DNA of 44,555 nt from Betaproteobacteria bacterium (GTDB lineage: Bacteria > Acidobacteriota > Terriglobia > Acidiferrales > UBA7541), in assembly GCA_903970165.1 (NCBI GenBank), contig CAJCHZ010000037.1, forward strand, positions 1 through 44,555, read 5' to 3'. The position numbers and the translations under genes were made by a program. Every line of letters starts with the position of its first letter. Position 1 is the stretch's first letter. The notes beneath the pieces are model-generated. The model did no database searches. It saw only the letters and a list, made by a program, of their open reading frames with translations, and was not told the origin of the DNA. Positions 1 through 8,982 of the stretch are shown piece after piece.

Positions 1-141
1 GAAATGGTGATGCCGGGAGACAACGTAAGCTGTGAAGTGACGCTGATCACGCCGGTAGCGCTCGAGAAGGGCTTGCGCTTCGCCATTCGCGAAGGCGGCC
101 ACACCGTTGGCGCCGGCGCCGTCGTCGAAATTATCGAGTAA
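1..141 (+). CDS. tuf: Elongation factor Tu, C-terminal fragment
   Basis: The window opens inside this gene; only the last 46 codons and the TAA stop are present. The segment has the features of the end of EF-Tu domain III, including a PGDN turn, the RFAIREGG stretch and a GAGAVVEI ending. EF-Tu delivers aminoacyl-tRNA to the ribosome as a GTP complex in the cytoplasm. Domain III contacts tRNA and EF-Ts. It is followed 40 bp later by rpsJ, the usual join between the str cluster (rpsL-rpsG-fusA-tuf) and the S10 cluster, so the rest of str probably lies just upstream. Confidence 0.95.
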   Translation, partial: EMVMPGDNVSCEVTLITPVALEKGLRFAIREGGHTVGAGAVVEIIE

Positions 142-181
142 TCGGGTTCGCTGGGTAAAAGAGAGGGTTGTGGAATAAATA

Positions 182-514
182 ATGAGACAAGGCGACAAAA
201 TTCGGATTCGTTTGAAAGCGTACGACCACCGCATTCTGGACCAGTCCACGAAGGAAATCGTGGATACGGCAAAGCGTACCGGCGCGGACGTTGCCGGGCC
301 GATTCCTCTTCCGACCACGATCAACCGCTGGACGGTTTTGCGGTCGCCGCACGTGGATAAGAAATCGCGCGAGCAGTTTGAAATGCGCACGCACAAGCGC
401 CTGATTGACATTCTCGAGCCGACGCCGGACACGGTGGACGCGCTGATGAAGCTCGATCTTCCGCCGGGTGTGGACGTGGAAATCAAGGCGTTCGGTCACG
501 CCGCAGCGAAGTAA
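182..514 (+). CDS. rpsJ: 30S ribosomal protein S10
   Basis: 110 residues, slightly longer than the usual 102-105 because of a few extra C-terminal residues (AFGHAAAK). The family signature is clear: [16 protein letters not shown] near the N-terminus and the [20 protein letters not shown] loop in the middle. S10 sits in the head of the small subunit and in many bacteria also works as NusE in antitermination complexes with NusB. It is the first gene of the S10 cluster here. About 105 bp of purine-rich spacer without an ORF separates it from rplC. Confidence 0.97.
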   Translation: MRQGDKIRIRLKAYDHRILDQSTKEIVDTAKRTGADVAGPIPLPTTINRWTVLRSPHVDKKSREQFEMRTHKRLIDILEPTPDTVDALMKLDLPPGVDVEIKAFGHAAAK

Positions 515-619
515 AAGCGGCGCGGAGAAGTAAAGAAGTAAGAAGTAAGGAAAAATCAGGGGAAGCAGGACGCAGCCAATACCAGCCGGAAGGCACGCTG
601 CGAAAGAGGGAAAAGGGAA

Positions 620-1261
620 ATGCCAGTCAACGGAATTATCGGAATTAAATTGGGCATGACGCAGATCTTCGAGACGGACGGTTCGCTCGTCGGCTGCACC
701 GTGCTGCAAGCCGGTCCGTGCGTCGTGGTGCAACGCCGGACGAAAGAAAACGACGGCTACGAGGCGGCGCAGCTCGGTCTCGTCGAATTCGTCAATCCGA
801 AGCGCGTGAACAAAGCCATGACCGGGCACTTCAAGAAGGCCAATGTGGCCCCGATGAAAGTGCTTCAGGAAGTGCGCATCGAAGAGTCGAAAGACGAAAC
901 GAAGGTCGGCGACCGCGTGCTGGTCGAAAACTTTAAAGCCGGCGAGTTGGTGGATGTGAGCGGCGTCAGCAAAGGCAAGGGCTTTGCCGGCGGCGTAAAA
1001 CGCTGGCATTACGCCGGCGGCGACGCGACACACGGCTCGATGTTTCACCGCGCGCCAGGCGGCATCGGCGGCAGTTCGTTTCCGTCGCGCGTGTGGAAGA
1101 ACCAGCACTTTCCGGGCCACATGGGCAATCAGCGAGTGACCGCGAAAAATTTGAAAGTCGTGCGAGTGGATACGGACGAAAACCTGCTGCTTGTGCGGGG
1201 ATCCGTGCCGGGGCCAAGCGGAACGTACATTTTTATCAGCAAGACGCGCAAAAAGAAGTAG
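620..1261 (+). CDS. rplC: 50S ribosomal protein L3
   Basis: 213 residues, normal length. The N-terminus reads [13 protein letters not shown], typical of L3. The central part has the [13 protein letters not shown] loop and the [15 protein letters not shown] finger that reaches towards the peptidyl transferase centre, followed by [11 protein letters not shown]3 is an early assembly protein of the large subunit. It is preceded by a purine-rich ribosome binding region (GAGGGAAAAGGGAA) and followed after 63 bp by rplD. Confidence 0.97.
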   Translation: MPVNGIIGIKLGMTQIFETDGSLVGCTVLQAGPCVVVQRRTKENDGYEAAQLGLVEFVNPKRVNKAMTGHFKKANVAPMKVLQEVRIEESKDETKVGDRVLVENFKAGELVDVSGVSKGKGFAGGVKRWHYAGGDATHGSMFHRAPGGIGGSSFPSRVWKNQHFPGHMGNQRVTAKNLKVVRVDTDENLLLVRGSVPGPSGTYIFISKTRKKK

Positions 1262-1324
1262 GCGCAGCAGTCGTTATAAGCGGTGTGGGTTTTTAGTTTT
1301 CAGTCTGAAGAAGGACGCGAAATT

Positions 1325-2098
1325 ATGGCGGTCGTCGACGTAGTCAATTGGGATGGCAAGAAAGTGGGAGAGGTGGAACTGGCCGACGCGATTTTTGGCG
1401 CGAAGGTGAATCAGCACCTGTTGCACGAAGCGTCGCGCTGGCACTTGCGCGAGCTGCGCTCGGGCACCCACAAGACCAAGGATAAGAGCGAAGTGAGCGG
1501 CGCGGGCCGCAAGCTGTGGCGGCAGAAGGGCACCGGCCGCGCGCGTGTCGGCTCAATTCGTTCGCCTTTGTGGCGCCATGGCGGCACGGTGCATGGGCCG
1601 AAACCGCGTAGCTACGGCTATGCGCTGCCGAAGAAGATGCTGCTCGGCGCGCTGCGCTCGGCTCTTTCGGCAAAGCTCGCGGAGCAAAAACTGACCGTGC
1701 TTGACGCACTCGAACTCGAATCGCACAAGACGCAAGGATTGCGTAAAGCGCTTGGAAAACTGAACGGCAGCAAGTCCGCTTTGCTGGTGTCGCACGGCGA
1801 AAACCGCAACCTGGAACTCGCCAGCCGCAATCTGGAAGGTGTGAAGGTTTCCGAGCCTCACGTGCTTCAGCCGTATGATGTGCTGCGGCATGATCTGGTG
1901 CTGCTCTCGAAAGATGCGGTTCTGCGGTTGAGCCACACGCTCGATCCGGAAAAGCGTCCCGTGGTTGTTCCGGACGTGGCCACCATCGCTCCTGCTGCAG
2001 CGCCGGCAAAAGCGGCCGCGCCAAAAGCAGCAGCGAAAAAAGCAAAGCCGGCCGCAGCAAAAGCGGCAAAACCGGCCAAGAAAAAGGGGAGGGAATAA
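1325..2098 (+). CDS. rplD: 50S ribosomal protein L4 with Ala/Lys tail
   Basis: The ATG at 1325 (MAVVDVVNWDGKKVG) is chosen although the frame stays open upstream to 1283, because L4 homologues begin at this point. The protein is then 257 residues. The conserved loop GTGRARVGSIRSP and the KPRSYGYALPKK segment, which lines the exit tunnel, are intact. L4 is a primary 23S binder and in some bacteria represses its own operon. The last ~50 residues are an Ala/Lys/Pro-rich extension beyond the usual ~205-residue fold, likely disordered and RNA-binding. Confidence 0.96.
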   Translation: MAVVDVVNWDGKKVGEVELADAIFGAKVNQHLLHEASRWHLRELRSGTHKTKDKSEVSGAGRKLWRQKGTGRARVGSIRSPLWRHGGTVHGPKPRSYGYALPKKMLLGALRSALSAKLAEQKLTVLDALELESHKTQGLRKALGKLNGSKSALLVSHGENRNLELASRNLEGVKVSEPHVLQPYDVLRHDLVLLSKDAVLRLSHTLDPEKRPVVVPDVATIAPAAAPAKAAAPKAAAKKAKPAAAKAAKPAKKKGRE

Positions 2099-2101
2099 CT
2101 C

Positions 2102-2398
2102 ATGTCTGCCCCGCACTATCAAATCATTCGCAGGCCGATCATCACGGAAAAAGGCCTGGGCGTAAAGGAAACGCAGCACACGGTGGTGTTTGAAGTTTCC
2201 GCTTCCGCTACCAAGACGCAGATCAAAGAAGCGGTTCAGCAGATTTTCAAGGTGAAGGTCGACGCGGTCCGCACCGCGAACTTTGTCGGCAAAATGCGCC
2301 GCCGCGGCCAGAACGAAGGCTACCGGCGCGATTGGAAGAAAGCATACGTCAAGCTCGCCAAAGACGAAAAAATGATCGAGTACGCGGAGAACCTGTAG
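2102..2398 (+). CDS. rplW: 50S ribosomal protein L23
   Basis: 98 residues, normal length, starting 3 bp after the rplD stop and so probably translationally coupled. The N-terminal YQIIRRPIITEKG and the KVDAVRTANFVGK segment are standard L23 features. L23 lies at the tunnel exit and is the docking site for trigger factor and the signal recognition particle. The arginine-rich loop (GKMRRRGQNEGYRRDWKKA) binds 23S rRNA. Confidence 0.97.
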   Translation: MSAPHYQIIRRPIITEKGLGVKETQHTVVFEVSASATKTQIKEAVQQIFKVKVDAVRTANFVGKMRRRGQNEGYRRDWKKAYVKLAKDEKMIEYAENL

Positions 2399-2449
2399 TG
2401 CCGGGCCCCGGCGGGCGAAACGAGATTAAGTAAGAGGTAAGAGGCAGCG

Positions 2450-3268
2450 ATGGGACTGAAGAGCTTTAATCCGTACACAGCTTCGCGGCGGTTTATCACC
2501 GTCGTGGACAAGAGCCACATCACCAAGCAGGAGCCGGAGAAGGCTTTGCTTGAGCCGAAGAAGCGCTCCGGCGGCCGGAATAACCACGGCGAAATCGTGG
2601 TCTGGCACCGCGGCGGCGGCCACAAGAAGCAGTACCGCCAGGTGGATTTTCGGCGCGACAAAGCCGGCATCCCGGCAAAGGTGGCCGCTATCGAGTACGA
2701 CCCGAACCGCAGCGCCAACCTTGCGCTGCTGCATTACGCGGACGGCGACAAACGCTACATCCTGCACCCCGTGGGACTCGAAGTTGGCGCCACGGTTTCG
2801 ACAGGCGAAGGTGCGGATATCCTTCCGGGCAATGCGCTGCAGATTAAGCACATTCCGCCCGGCACGATGGTCCACAACCTCGAGCTGAATCCCGGCCGCG
2901 GCGGACAAGTCGTTCGTTCGGCAGGCGGCTCGGCGCAGCTCTTGAGCAAAGAAGGCGACATCGCTCTCGTAAAGCTGCCTTCCGGGGAAGTGCGAAAATT
3001 TTCGCTGGAGTGCATGGCAACGGTTGGCCAGGTCGGCAACCTCGACCACGAAAACGAAACGTTCGGCAAGGCCGGCCGTACACGCTGGCGCGGTATCAAG
3101 CCGACGGTTCGCGGCGTGGCCATGAACCCGGTGGATCACCCGCACGGCGGCGGTGAAGGCAAAGTGAAGGGCAATCATCCGCAAACGCCCTGGGCTTTCC
3201 CGACGCTGGGCAAGAAGACGCGCAACAACAAGCGCACCGATAGAAACATCGTCGAGCGCAGGAAGTAA
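2450..3268 (+). CDS. rplB: 50S ribosomal protein L2
   Basis: 272 residues, normal length. Diagnostic stretches include [18 protein letters not shown] near residue 50, the [12 protein letters not shown] segment, and the highly conserved [17 protein letters not shown] near the C-terminus with the histidine linked to peptidyl transferase activity. L2 is needed for subunit association and tRNA binding. It ends 89 bp before an unusual extra ORF that separates it from rpsS. Confidence 0.97.
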   Translation: MGLKSFNPYTASRRFITVVDKSHITKQEPEKALLEPKKRSGGRNNHGEIVVWHRGGGHKKQYRQVDFRRDKAGIPAKVAAIEYDPNRSANLALLHYADGDKRYILHPVGLEVGATVSTGEGADILPGNALQIKHIPPGTMVHNLELNPGRGGQVVRSAGGSAQLLSKEGDIALVKLPSGEVRKFSLECMATVGQVGNLDHENETFGKAGRTRWRGIKPTVRGVAMNPVDHPHGGGEGKVKGNHPQTPWAFPTLGKKTRNNKRTDRNIVERRK

Positions 3269-3357
3269 AGACGCAAAACGTAACAAGACGAGCGTGACGC
3301 AGCAAACGCTAGAAGCCGGGCGGTGATGCCAGAGCGGCCCGGTCGAGAGCAAACGCG

Positions 3358-3702
3358 ATGAGCGCAACACGGAATGCAAGAACAGCAGGACGGCGGTCAG
3401 CGATACGCAGGGGCGCAAAGCGGACAGCGCGTCCCGTAAAGCGGGTAACAAAGCGCGCGGCTGCAAAGAACACTAAGCCGCTGCGTCCGGCAGGAAAAGT
3501 GGTGGTACCGCCGCCGGAGCCGGTTCTCTACAAGTTGTGCAAGCCGGGCTGGGCGGTGATTGTGGAACGGATTCCGAACGCGCAAGGCACCAGGTTCGTG
3601 TGCCCGTTTTGCCCGAAGTCGCACCGCGTTCCAGGGCCGGTCAGAGGTTTCAAGAAGATGCGGCGAGCGCAGTGGGGCCGCTTGCGCCGAGTGGAGGAAT
3701 AG
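3358..3702 (+). CDS. Small basic protein with C-x2-C-x3-H motif, unknown
   Basis: I do not recognise this 114-residue protein; standard S10 operons have no gene between rplB and rpsS. Residues 1-50 are Arg/Lys/Ala-rich and probably disordered. Residues 55-112 look like a folded core with Cys61, Cys82, Cys85 (CPFC) and His89, a possible metal site, ending in the basic [13 protein letters not shown]. Codon choice in the second half resembles the neighbouring ribosomal genes, and it ends 7 bp before rpsS, which favours a real, co-translated gene. An 11-codon ORF (3326-3361) overlaps its start as ATGA. From context I infer an RNA- or ribosome-associated role; this is not demonstrated. Confidence 0.7.
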   Translation: MSATRNARTAGRRSAIRRGAKRTARPVKRVTKRAAAKNTKPLRPAGKVVVPPPEPVLYKLCKPGWAVIVERIPNAQGTRFVCPFCPKSHRVPGPVRGFKKMRRAQWGRLRRVEE

Positions 3703-3709
3703 AGAATCG

Positions 3710-4054
3710 ATGGCACGCTCACTGAAAAAAGGGCCGTTTGTTGACGGCCACCTGCGCGAAAAGGTCGAAGGGCTGAACACGCGTAATGAAAAGAAAGTGG
3801 TGAAGACCTGGTCGCGACGTTCCACGATCGTGCCGGAGATGATCGGCCACACCATTGCCGTGCACAACGGCAAGAAATTCATCCCGGTCTATGTGACGGA
3901 GCAGATGATCGGGCACAAGCTCGGTGAATTTTCGCCGACGCGCACGTTTAAAGGTCACTCCGTGAAAGCGGCGCTCGAAAAGGCAGCGGGGGCGGCTCCG
4001 GCGGGCGGCGGAGCACCAGCAGGAGGCGGCGCAGCTCCAGCGCCGAAGGCATAA
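3710..4054 (+). CDS. rpsS: 30S ribosomal protein S19 with Gly/Ala tail
   Basis: The start at 3710 ([15 protein letters not shown]) is the family start; an in-frame extension to 3560 is an overlap with the upstream gene and is rejected. The protein is 114 residues against about 92 usually. The core through [13 protein letters not shown] is standard, with the [22 protein letters not shown] segment that contacts 16S rRNA in the head. The extra ~25 residues are Ala/Gly/Pro-rich. It is followed after 3 bp by rplV. Confidence 0.96.
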   Translation: MARSLKKGPFVDGHLREKVEGLNTRNEKKVVKTWSRRSTIVPEMIGHTIAVHNGKKFIPVYVTEQMIGHKLGEFSPTRTFKGHSVKAALEKAAGAAPAGGGAPAGGGAAPAPKA

Positions 4055-4057
4055 TTT

Positions 4058-4573
4058 ATGGCTGACGTACAGACACAAGCACAAGCTGGCACGATTGAAG
4101 CGCACGCTATGGCGCGGCATGTCCGCATGTCGCCGCAAAAGGCGCGGCTCGTGATCGACCTGATTCGCGGGCAAAAGGCTCAGGACGCTTTGCAGACGCT
4201 GCGCTACACGCCGAAGCGCGCCGGCCGGCACATTGAAAAAGTGCTGCGCAGCGCGATTGCCAATGCCGAGCGCAAAGCGGAAGACTCCGGCTCGCCGCTC
4301 GATGTGGATGAGCTTTTCGTTTCCACCTGTTTTGTGAACGAAGGCGCGCGCTGGAAGCGTATTCGTCCCGCGCCGATGGGACGCGCGTTCCGTTACCAGA
4401 AACGCACCGCGCACATCTGGGTCGGCGTTGCCGAACACCATATGGCGGCGGCGGAACGCGTTGCAGCCAACCAGGCGGAAGCGGAAGCGCAGAAGGGCGC
4501 GCGCGGAACTATCCGCCGCGTTCGCAAAGCTTTGACCGGCAAAAAGCCGGCCCCCAAGAAGGGCAAGAAGTAA
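4058..4573 (+). CDS. rplV: 50S ribosomal protein L22, extended
   Basis: 171 residues, about 55 more than typical L22. The core has [15 protein letters not shown] near residue 25 and the beta-hairpin [16 protein letters not shown], which narrows the exit tunnel and is a known macrolide-resistance site. Beyond residue ~115 comes a charged Ala/Glu/Lys-rich helix and a Lys-rich end (PAPKKGKK). The start is 3 bp after rpsS. The tail, like those of S19 and L4 here, is probably a lineage-specific disordered extension. Confidence 0.95.
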   Translation: MADVQTQAQAGTIEAHAMARHVRMSPQKARLVIDLIRGQKAQDALQTLRYTPKRAGRHIEKVLRSAIANAERKAEDSGSPLDVDELFVSTCFVNEGARWKRIRPAPMGRAFRYQKRTAHIWVGVAEHHMAAAERVAANQAEAEAQKGARGTIRRVRKALTGKKPAPKKGKK

Positions 4574-4581
4574 GGAGACCT

Positions 4582-5256
4582 ATGGGACAGAAAACGCACC
4601 CTTACGGATTTCGACTCGGCTACAACAAGCCGTTCAAATCGCGCTGGTACGCCGACCGCGACTATGCCGAGCTGCTGCATGAAGACGTGAAGCTGCGCCG
4701 CGAGCTCAAAGAAAAACTCAAGAGCGCGGGCATCAGCTCGATTGATATCGAACGCGCTGCCAACAAGCTGGTGGTGCGTATTTACACCGCCCGGCCTGGC
4801 ATCATCATCGGCCGCAAGGGCGCGGAAATCGACAAGCTCAAGCAGGACGTGCAAAAACGTACCAAGCGCGAAGTGCACATTGATATTCAGGAAGTGCATC
4901 GCCCGGAGCTGGATGCACAGCTCGTTGCGGAATCGATTGCCTTGCAGCTTGAAAAGCGCGTTGCGTTTCGCCGCGCTATGCGCAAAGCCGTGGATTCGGC
5001 GCTGCGTTTCGGCTGCAAAGGAATCAAGGTGCGCGTCGCAGGCCGTCTGAACGGCGCGGAAATCGCCCGCAAAGAATGGTATTTGCAAGGACGTCTTCCT
5101 CTGCAGACGCTGCGCGCCGACATTGATTATGGCACGGCGGAAGCGAACACAACGTACGGCGTGATCGGTGTGAAGTGCTGGGTTTATCAGGGCGAAAACG
5201 TTCCGAAGCGCGCCTCGAAGGTCCAGAAGGAGCGCGACGCGGTCGCGGCAGCATAA
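4582..5256 (+). CDS. rpsC: 30S ribosomal protein S3
   Basis: 224 residues, normal length. [13 protein letters not shown] is the canonical N-terminus. The KH domain (about residues 40-110) carries the [14 protein letters not shown] loop, and the C-terminal half has the [12 protein letters not shown] and [13 protein letters not shown] stretches. S3 forms part of the mRNA entry channel and its helicase activity. A clear AAGGAGACC ribosome binding site stands just before the ATG, in the 8 bp after rplV. Confidence 0.97.
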   Translation: MGQKTHPYGFRLGYNKPFKSRWYADRDYAELLHEDVKLRRELKEKLKSAGISSIDIERAANKLVVRIYTARPGIIIGRKGAEIDKLKQDVQKRTKREVHIDIQEVHRPELDAQLVAESIALQLEKRVAFRRAMRKAVDSALRFGCKGIKVRVAGRLNGAEIARKEWYLQGRLPLQTLRADIDYGTAEANTTYGVIGVKCWVYQGENVPKRASKVQKERDAVAAA

Positions 5257-5319
5257 AAGTTTACAAACGGATGCAATGTAATACGCAGCCGGCGAGTTTA
5301 GGGAAGCGAGAACACAGCG

Positions 5320-5736
5320 ATGTTGATGCCGAAGAAAGTGAAGTACCGGAAGCAGATGCGCGGCCGGCGCACAGGCAAAGCCTGGCGCGGCGGTAGTCTC
5401 GCGTTCGGCGATTACGGACTGAAAGCTCTGGAAGCGGCGTGGATTACCGACCGCCAGATCGAAGCGTCGCGCGTTGCCATCACGCGCTTCATCAAGCGCG
5501 GCGGCAAACTTTGGATCCGCATTTTTCCGGACAAGCCTTTTACCAAGAAGCCCGCGGAAACCCGCATGGGCAAAGGCAAAGGCGCGCCGGAAAAGTGGGT
5601 CTCCGTAGTGAAGCCGGGACGCATCATGTTTGAAATGGAGGGCGTGGACGAAGCCACAGCCAAGGAAGCCATGCAGCTCGCCGCGCACAAGCTGCCGATT
5701 CCGACGAAATTCGTAACTCGCGCGGGGAGTTTATAA
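5320..5736 (+). CDS. rplP: 50S ribosomal protein L16
   Basis: 138 residues. [16 protein letters not shown] is the usual start, so the first of two nearby ATGs (5320 and 5326) is used. The motifs [35 protein letters not shown] and [12 protein letters not shown] identify L16, which helps position tRNA in the A site and joins late in assembly. The start is 63 bp after rpsC and the stop is 3 bp before rpmC. Confidence 0.97.
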   Translation: MLMPKKVKYRKQMRGRRTGKAWRGGSLAFGDYGLKALEAAWITDRQIEASRVAITRFIKRGGKLWIRIFPDKPFTKKPAETRMGKGKGAPEKWVSVVKPGRIMFEMEGVDEATAKEAMQLAAHKLPIPTKFVTRAGSL

Positions 5737-5739
5737 GCC

Positions 5740-5967
5740 ATGCCGAAGCGCATTGAAAAAATTCGCGAAGCGGGCGTTCACGAACTCGAAGCCCAGCAAA
5801 AAGAGCTGACCGAGCAGATTTTCCGGCTGAAGTTTCAGCTCTCGACCGGGCAGGCCGAAGCGCTCAAGCGCTTGCGTGAGTCCAAAAAAGATTTGGCGCG
5901 CGTCAAAACATTGCTCCGCGCGCAGGAAATTACCGCCACGCGGCAGAAAGCAGCAGGGAAGGCGTAA
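5740..5967 (+). CDS. rpmC: 50S ribosomal protein L29
   Basis: 75 residues, two-helix protein with the [16 protein letters not shown] core that defines L29 and the [11 protein letters not shown] second helix. It binds near L23 at the tunnel exit. Its stop overlaps the next start (TAATG), which implies translational coupling to rpsQ. The C-terminal few residues ([10 protein letters not shown]) extend past the usual end. Confidence 0.95.
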   Translation: MPKRIEKIREAGVHELEAQQKELTEQIFRLKFQLSTGQAEALKRLRESKKDLARVKTLLRAQEITATRQKAAGKA

Positions 5968-6272
5968 TGACAACCGGAACACCGGCCGCAGCAGCGGCTA
6001 CCACAGAAACCGGACGCGGCGAGCAAACCGTGCTCACCGGAAAAGTTACCAGCGCGAAGATGGAAAAGACCATCGTCGTGGAAGTGGTCCGGCTGGTACA
6101 GCACCCCAAGTATCACCGCGTGGTGCGCATCACCAAAAAGTTTTACGCCCACGATGAACAGCGTGAGGCGAAACAGGGCGACACGGTGCGGATTGTGGCT
6201 TCGCGGCCGCTTTCCCGCCTGAAGCGCTGGCGGCTCAAGGAAGTGCTGACGCGGAATGCGTCAGCCCAGTAA
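5967..6272 (+). CDS. rpsQ: 30S ribosomal protein S17
   Basis: 101 residues including a ~22-residue Thr/Ala-rich N-terminal leader before the OB-fold core. The core has [18 protein letters not shown] and the [19 protein letters not shown] segment, diagnostic for S17, a primary 16S rRNA binder in the body of the small subunit. The start codon overlaps the rpmC stop by one base. An internal ATG at 6060 falls inside the core, so the long form is the only sensible start. Confidence 0.95.
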   Translation: MTTGTPAAAAATTETGRGEQTVLTGKVTSAKMEKTIVVEVVRLVQHPKYHRVVRITKKFYAHDEQREAKQGDTVRIVASRPLSRLKRWRLKEVLTRNASAQ

Positions 6273-6292
6273 GCGGGACAGGGGAGCAGACC

Positions 6293-6661
6293 ATGATTCA
6301 GATGCGAACCTGGCTGACGGTAGCCGACAATTCCGGCGCGCGGAAGCTGATGTGTATTATGCCTGTGGGCGGCGACGCCGGACTCAAAGCGGGTCTCGGC
6401 GACGTCATCACCGCGTCGGTAAAGGAAGCTACACCGGAAAGCCAGGTCAAGCAGGGCACGGTCGTCAAGGCCGTGATTGTCCGGATGCGCAAAGAGCGGC
6501 GTCGCAAGGATGGCACCTACATCCGGTTTGACGATAACGCCGCGGTTTTGATCAACGATGCCGGCGAACCCGTGGGAACGCGCGTGTTCGGCCCGGTGGC
6601 AAGAGAGTTGCGCGACAAAAAGTTCACCAAGATTGTCTCGCTGGCTCCGGAGGTTTGGTAG
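6293..6661 (+). CDS. rplN: 50S ribosomal protein L14
   Basis: 122 residues, exactly family length. [22 protein letters not shown] at the start and [20 protein letters not shown] at the end are canonical. L14 sits on the intersubunit face and is the docking site for the silencing factor RsfS. A short GGGGAGCAG ribosome binding site precedes the ATG, and rplX begins 3 bp after the stop. Confidence 0.97.
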   Translation: MIQMRTWLTVADNSGARKLMCIMPVGGDAGLKAGLGDVITASVKEATPESQVKQGTVVKAVIVRMRKERRRKDGTYIRFDDNAAVLINDAGEPVGTRVFGPVARELRDKKFTKIVSLAPEVW

Positions 6662-6664
6662 GCA

Positions 6665-7018
6665 ATGACACTTCATCATCAAAGAGCCGAACGGCACACG
6701 CTCAGCATCCGCAAAGGCGACAACGTAAAGATCATCGCCGGCAAGGATTCTGGCAAAACGGGCCGCGTGCTTTCGGTCAACGCGAAGAAAAATACGGTTG
6801 TGGTCGAGCACGCTTCGATCATCAAGCGGCACACAAGGCCCAACCCTGGCAAAAACATCAAGGGCGGCATCGTCGAAAAAGAGGGGCCGGTCAATGTTTC
6901 CAACGTCATGATCGTCTGCCCCAGCTGCGGGAAGCATTCCCGCACCGGCCACAGCATTCTGCCGGACGGAACGAAAGTGCGTGTCTGCAAGCGCTGCAAC
7001 ACCACCTTGGATAAGTAA
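6665..7018 (+). CDS. rplX: 50S ribosomal protein L24 with zinc ribbon
   Basis: 117 residues. The KOW motif is present ([19 protein letters not shown], residues ~16-34), followed by an RNA-binding strand. The C-terminal part has Cys85, Cys88, Cys108 and Cys111, the CPSC/CKRC zinc ribbon found in many non-proteobacterial L24 proteins. L24 starts large-subunit assembly at the 5' end of 23S rRNA. Confidence 0.96.
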   Translation: MTLHHQRAERHTLSIRKGDNVKIIAGKDSGKTGRVLSVNAKKNTVVVEHASIIKRHTRPNPGKNIKGGIVEKEGPVNVSNVMIVCPSCGKHSRTGHSILPDGTKVRVCKRCNTTLDK

Positions 7019-7053
7019 GGGCTCGTAGGCAAAGGACAAGGAACAGAAGAGAA

Positions 7054-7611
7054 ATGAAGACGCGACTACACGAACGATACAGCAGCGAAACGGTGCCTGC
7101 GCTGATGAAGCGCTTCGGCTGGAACAACAAAATGGCCGTCCCGAAACTGTCCAAGATCACGGTGAACATCGGCCTCGGCGAAGCCAGCCAGAACGCCAAG
7201 CTGCTCGATACCGCTGCCGTCGAGCTCGGCCAGATTACCGGCCAGAAAGCCATCATCACGCGCGCCAAGAAGTCCATCGCCAACTTCAAAATCCGCAAAG
7301 GCATGCCCATCGGCTGCGCGGTCACTCTTCGCGGAGAAAAAATGTACGAGTTCCTCGACCGGCTCTGTAACGTGGTTCTTCCGCGCGTTCGCGACTTCCG
7401 CGGGCTGCCCTCGAATGCTTTCGATGGCCGCGGCAACTACACGCTGGGCCTCAAGGATCAGCTCGTGTTTCCGGAAATCGACTACACCCGCGTGGACAAG
7501 ATCAAGGGCATGAACGTTACCCTGACCACCACCGCAAAGAACGACGAGGAAGGCCGTGAACTTCTCAAAGGTCTCGGAGTTCCCCTGCGCGTTCCTGGAG
7601 GAGCGCAATAA
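7054..7611 (+). CDS. rplE: 50S ribosomal protein L5
   Basis: 185 residues, normal length. [16 protein letters not shown], the [21 protein letters not shown] segment and the C-terminal [20 protein letters not shown] identify L5, which binds 5S rRNA and contacts P-site tRNA and S13. It ends directly at the base before the rpsZ start codon, so the two are adjacent without spacer. Confidence 0.97.
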   Translation: MKTRLHERYSSETVPALMKRFGWNNKMAVPKLSKITVNIGLGEASQNAKLLDTAAVELGQITGQKAIITRAKKSIANFKIRKGMPIGCAVTLRGEKMYEFLDRLCNVVLPRVRDFRGLPSNAFDGRGNYTLGLKDQLVFPEIDYTRVDKIKGMNVTLTTTAKNDEEGRELLKGLGVPLRVPGGAQ

Positions 7612-7797
7612 ATGGCACGTCTCGCAAAAATCGCCAAAACGCACAAAAAGCCGAAATTCAAGGTGCGCGTTCGCAATCGCTGCCGTGTCTGCGGCCGCGC
7701 TCGCGGCTACATCCGCAAGTTCCAGATGTGCAGAATCTGTTTCCGCGGTATGGCGCTCAAGGGAGAAATTCCCGGCGTCGTGAAAGCCAGCTGGTAG
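7612..7797 (+). CDS. rpsZ: 30S ribosomal protein S14, zinc type
   Basis: 61 residues, the short zinc-binding form. Cys24, Cys27, Cys40 and Cys43 make the C-x2-C-x12-C-x2-C site (CRVCGR and CRICF). It ends in the standard [12 protein letters not shown]14 is placed late in the head of the small subunit. No zinc-free paralogue is visible in this window. The start codon is immediately after the rplE stop. Confidence 0.97.
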   Translation: MARLAKIAKTHKKPKFKVRVRNRCRVCGRARGYIRKFQMCRICFRGMALKGEIPGVVKASW

Positions 7798-7840
7798 GAG
7801 CTTTAGGAGAGTCGCCGCGTGAAGCGGCGCAGGAGAAAAG

Positions 7841-8239
7841 ATGCAAACGGATCCCATCGCCGATTTTCTGACGCGCATTCGCAACGCTTCCGCCGCCAAG
7901 CACCAGCGCGTGGACGTGCCCGCGTCGAAGCTCAAGACAGAAATCGCCCGCATTTTGAAAGAAGAAGGCTATATCTCCACCTTCAAGATGGTGGACGAAA
8001 ACAAGACGCGCAAGATTCTTCGCGTTTTCCTCAAGTACACCCCGGACCGCCGCAGCGTCATCACCGGCGTAAAGCGCATTTCGCGTCCCGGTTCGCGCCG
8101 CTATCTCGGTGCGCTGGATATTCGCCCGGTCGTGGGCGGCCTGGGTATCAACATCCTGACGACGCCAAAAGGCCTGATGAGCGGCCGTTCCGCTCGCAAA
8201 GCCAAGGTAGGCGGCGAAATTCTCTGCGAAGTCTGGTAG
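7841..8239 (+). CDS. rpsH: 30S ribosomal protein S8
   Basis: 132 residues, normal length. DPIADFLTRIRNA at the start and GLGINILTTPKGLMS near the end are family landmarks. S8 binds the 16S central domain and in other bacteria represses the spc cluster by binding its mRNA. It is preceded by AGGAGAAAAG. The 99-bp spacer after it carries the first palindromic repeat of the cluster (8251-8272). Confidence 0.97.
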   Translation: MQTDPIADFLTRIRNASAAKHQRVDVPASKLKTEIARILKEEGYISTFKMVDENKTRKILRVFLKYTPDRRSVITGVKRISRPGSRRYLGALDIRPVVGGLGINILTTPKGLMSGRSARKAKVGGEILCEVW

Positions 8240-8250
8240 TCGAATTTGTA

Positions 8251-8272
8251 GGGGCGCGCTTCAGCGCGTCCC
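8251..8272 (+). repeat. Palindromic GTAGGGGC-type repeat, copy 1
   Basis: GGGGCGCGCT at 8251-8260 pairs with AGCGCGTCCC at 8263-8272 (10 pairs with one G-U). It is preceded by the shared lead CGAATTTGTA, also seen before copy 2. It lies between rpsH and rplF. There is no T-run after it, so it does not look like a terminator. Confidence 0.75.
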
Positions 8273-8338
8273 GTTCGAGCAAGCTGTAAAACGTTTCGAG
8301 TTCTTGGTTTTAAGCTCTTCGGAGATAAGGACGAACAG

Positions 8339-8887
8339 ATGTCACGTATCGGACGCAAACCAATTCCAGTACCGGCGGGCGTGAAAATCGCTCTGCAGGC
8401 CGGCCAGGTGGATGTGCAGGGCCCGAAGGGCAAGCTTACCGTCCCGGTCCCGCACGGCATCAAGTTTGAACAAAAGGACGGCGTGCTCACGGCGCTGCGC
8501 GACACGGAAGATCATCGCGCGCTGCACGGTCTCGCGCGCGCGTTGGTTGCGAACGCGGTCCACGGCGTCACGCAAGGTTTCAAGAAGGATCTCGATATCG
8601 TTGGCGTCGGCTACCGCGCGGAGCTCAAAGGCAAAATCGTCGCCTTCGCGCTCGGCAAGTCGCATCCTATCGAGTTTCCGATTCCGGAAGGAATTCAGGT
8701 TGCCGTCGACAAGCAGACGCACATCGTCGTCAGCGGCGCGGACAAGGGCAAAGTAGGCCAGGTCGCAGCCGACATGCGCGCCCTCCGTCCGCCAGATCCG
8801 TACAAGCAAAAAGGTGTCCGCATCACCGGCGAACGTCTCAAGAAAAAGGCCGGCAAGGCTGGCGCAAAGGCAGGCGGCGCCGCCTAA
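8339..8887 (+). CDS. rplF: 50S ribosomal protein L6
   Basis: 182 residues. [15 protein letters not shown] at the start, [10 protein letters not shown] in the middle and [21 protein letters not shown] at the end are L6 signatures. L6 stabilises the sarcin-ricin loop region where translation factors bind. The last ~8 residues are a short Ala/Gly-rich extension. A palindromic repeat sits in the spacer on each side of the gene. Confidence 0.97.
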   Translation: MSRIGRKPIPVPAGVKIALQAGQVDVQGPKGKLTVPVPHGIKFEQKDGVLTALRDTEDHRALHGLARALVANAVHGVTQGFKKDLDIVGVGYRAELKGKIVAFALGKSHPIEFPIPEGIQVAVDKQTHIVVSGADKGKVGQVAADMRALRPPDPYKQKGVRITGERLKKKAGKAGAKAGGAA

Positions 8888-8899
8888 ACGAATTTGTAG

Positions 8900-8919
8900 G
8901 GGCACGATACATCGTGCCC
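8900..8919 (+). repeat. Palindromic GTAGGGGC-type repeat, copy 2
   Basis: GGGCACGAT (8900-8908) pairs perfectly with ATCGTGCCC (8911-8919). It has the same AATTTGTAGGGGC lead as copy 1. About 60 bp including the downstream CTTGGCA...GGTTTT stretch resemble copy 3 near 13670-13736, so the repeat unit may be longer than the hairpin. Confidence 0.75.
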
Positions 8920-8982
8920 GGTCTTGGCAGGATTTGAGATTTGTAGCGACACGGCAGGTTTTCAGTTTCAGGAGAAGAAACA

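Noticed and set aside
131..1120. 329-codon minus-strand open frame under rpsJ-rplC
   Set aside because: It is antisense to two certain ribosomal genes, has no domain and reflects codon bias of the real frames.
4393..5688. 431-codon minus-strand open frame under rplV-rplP
   Set aside because: Antisense shadow of four conserved ribosomal genes; composition Arg/His/Ala-rich, typical of a mirror frame.
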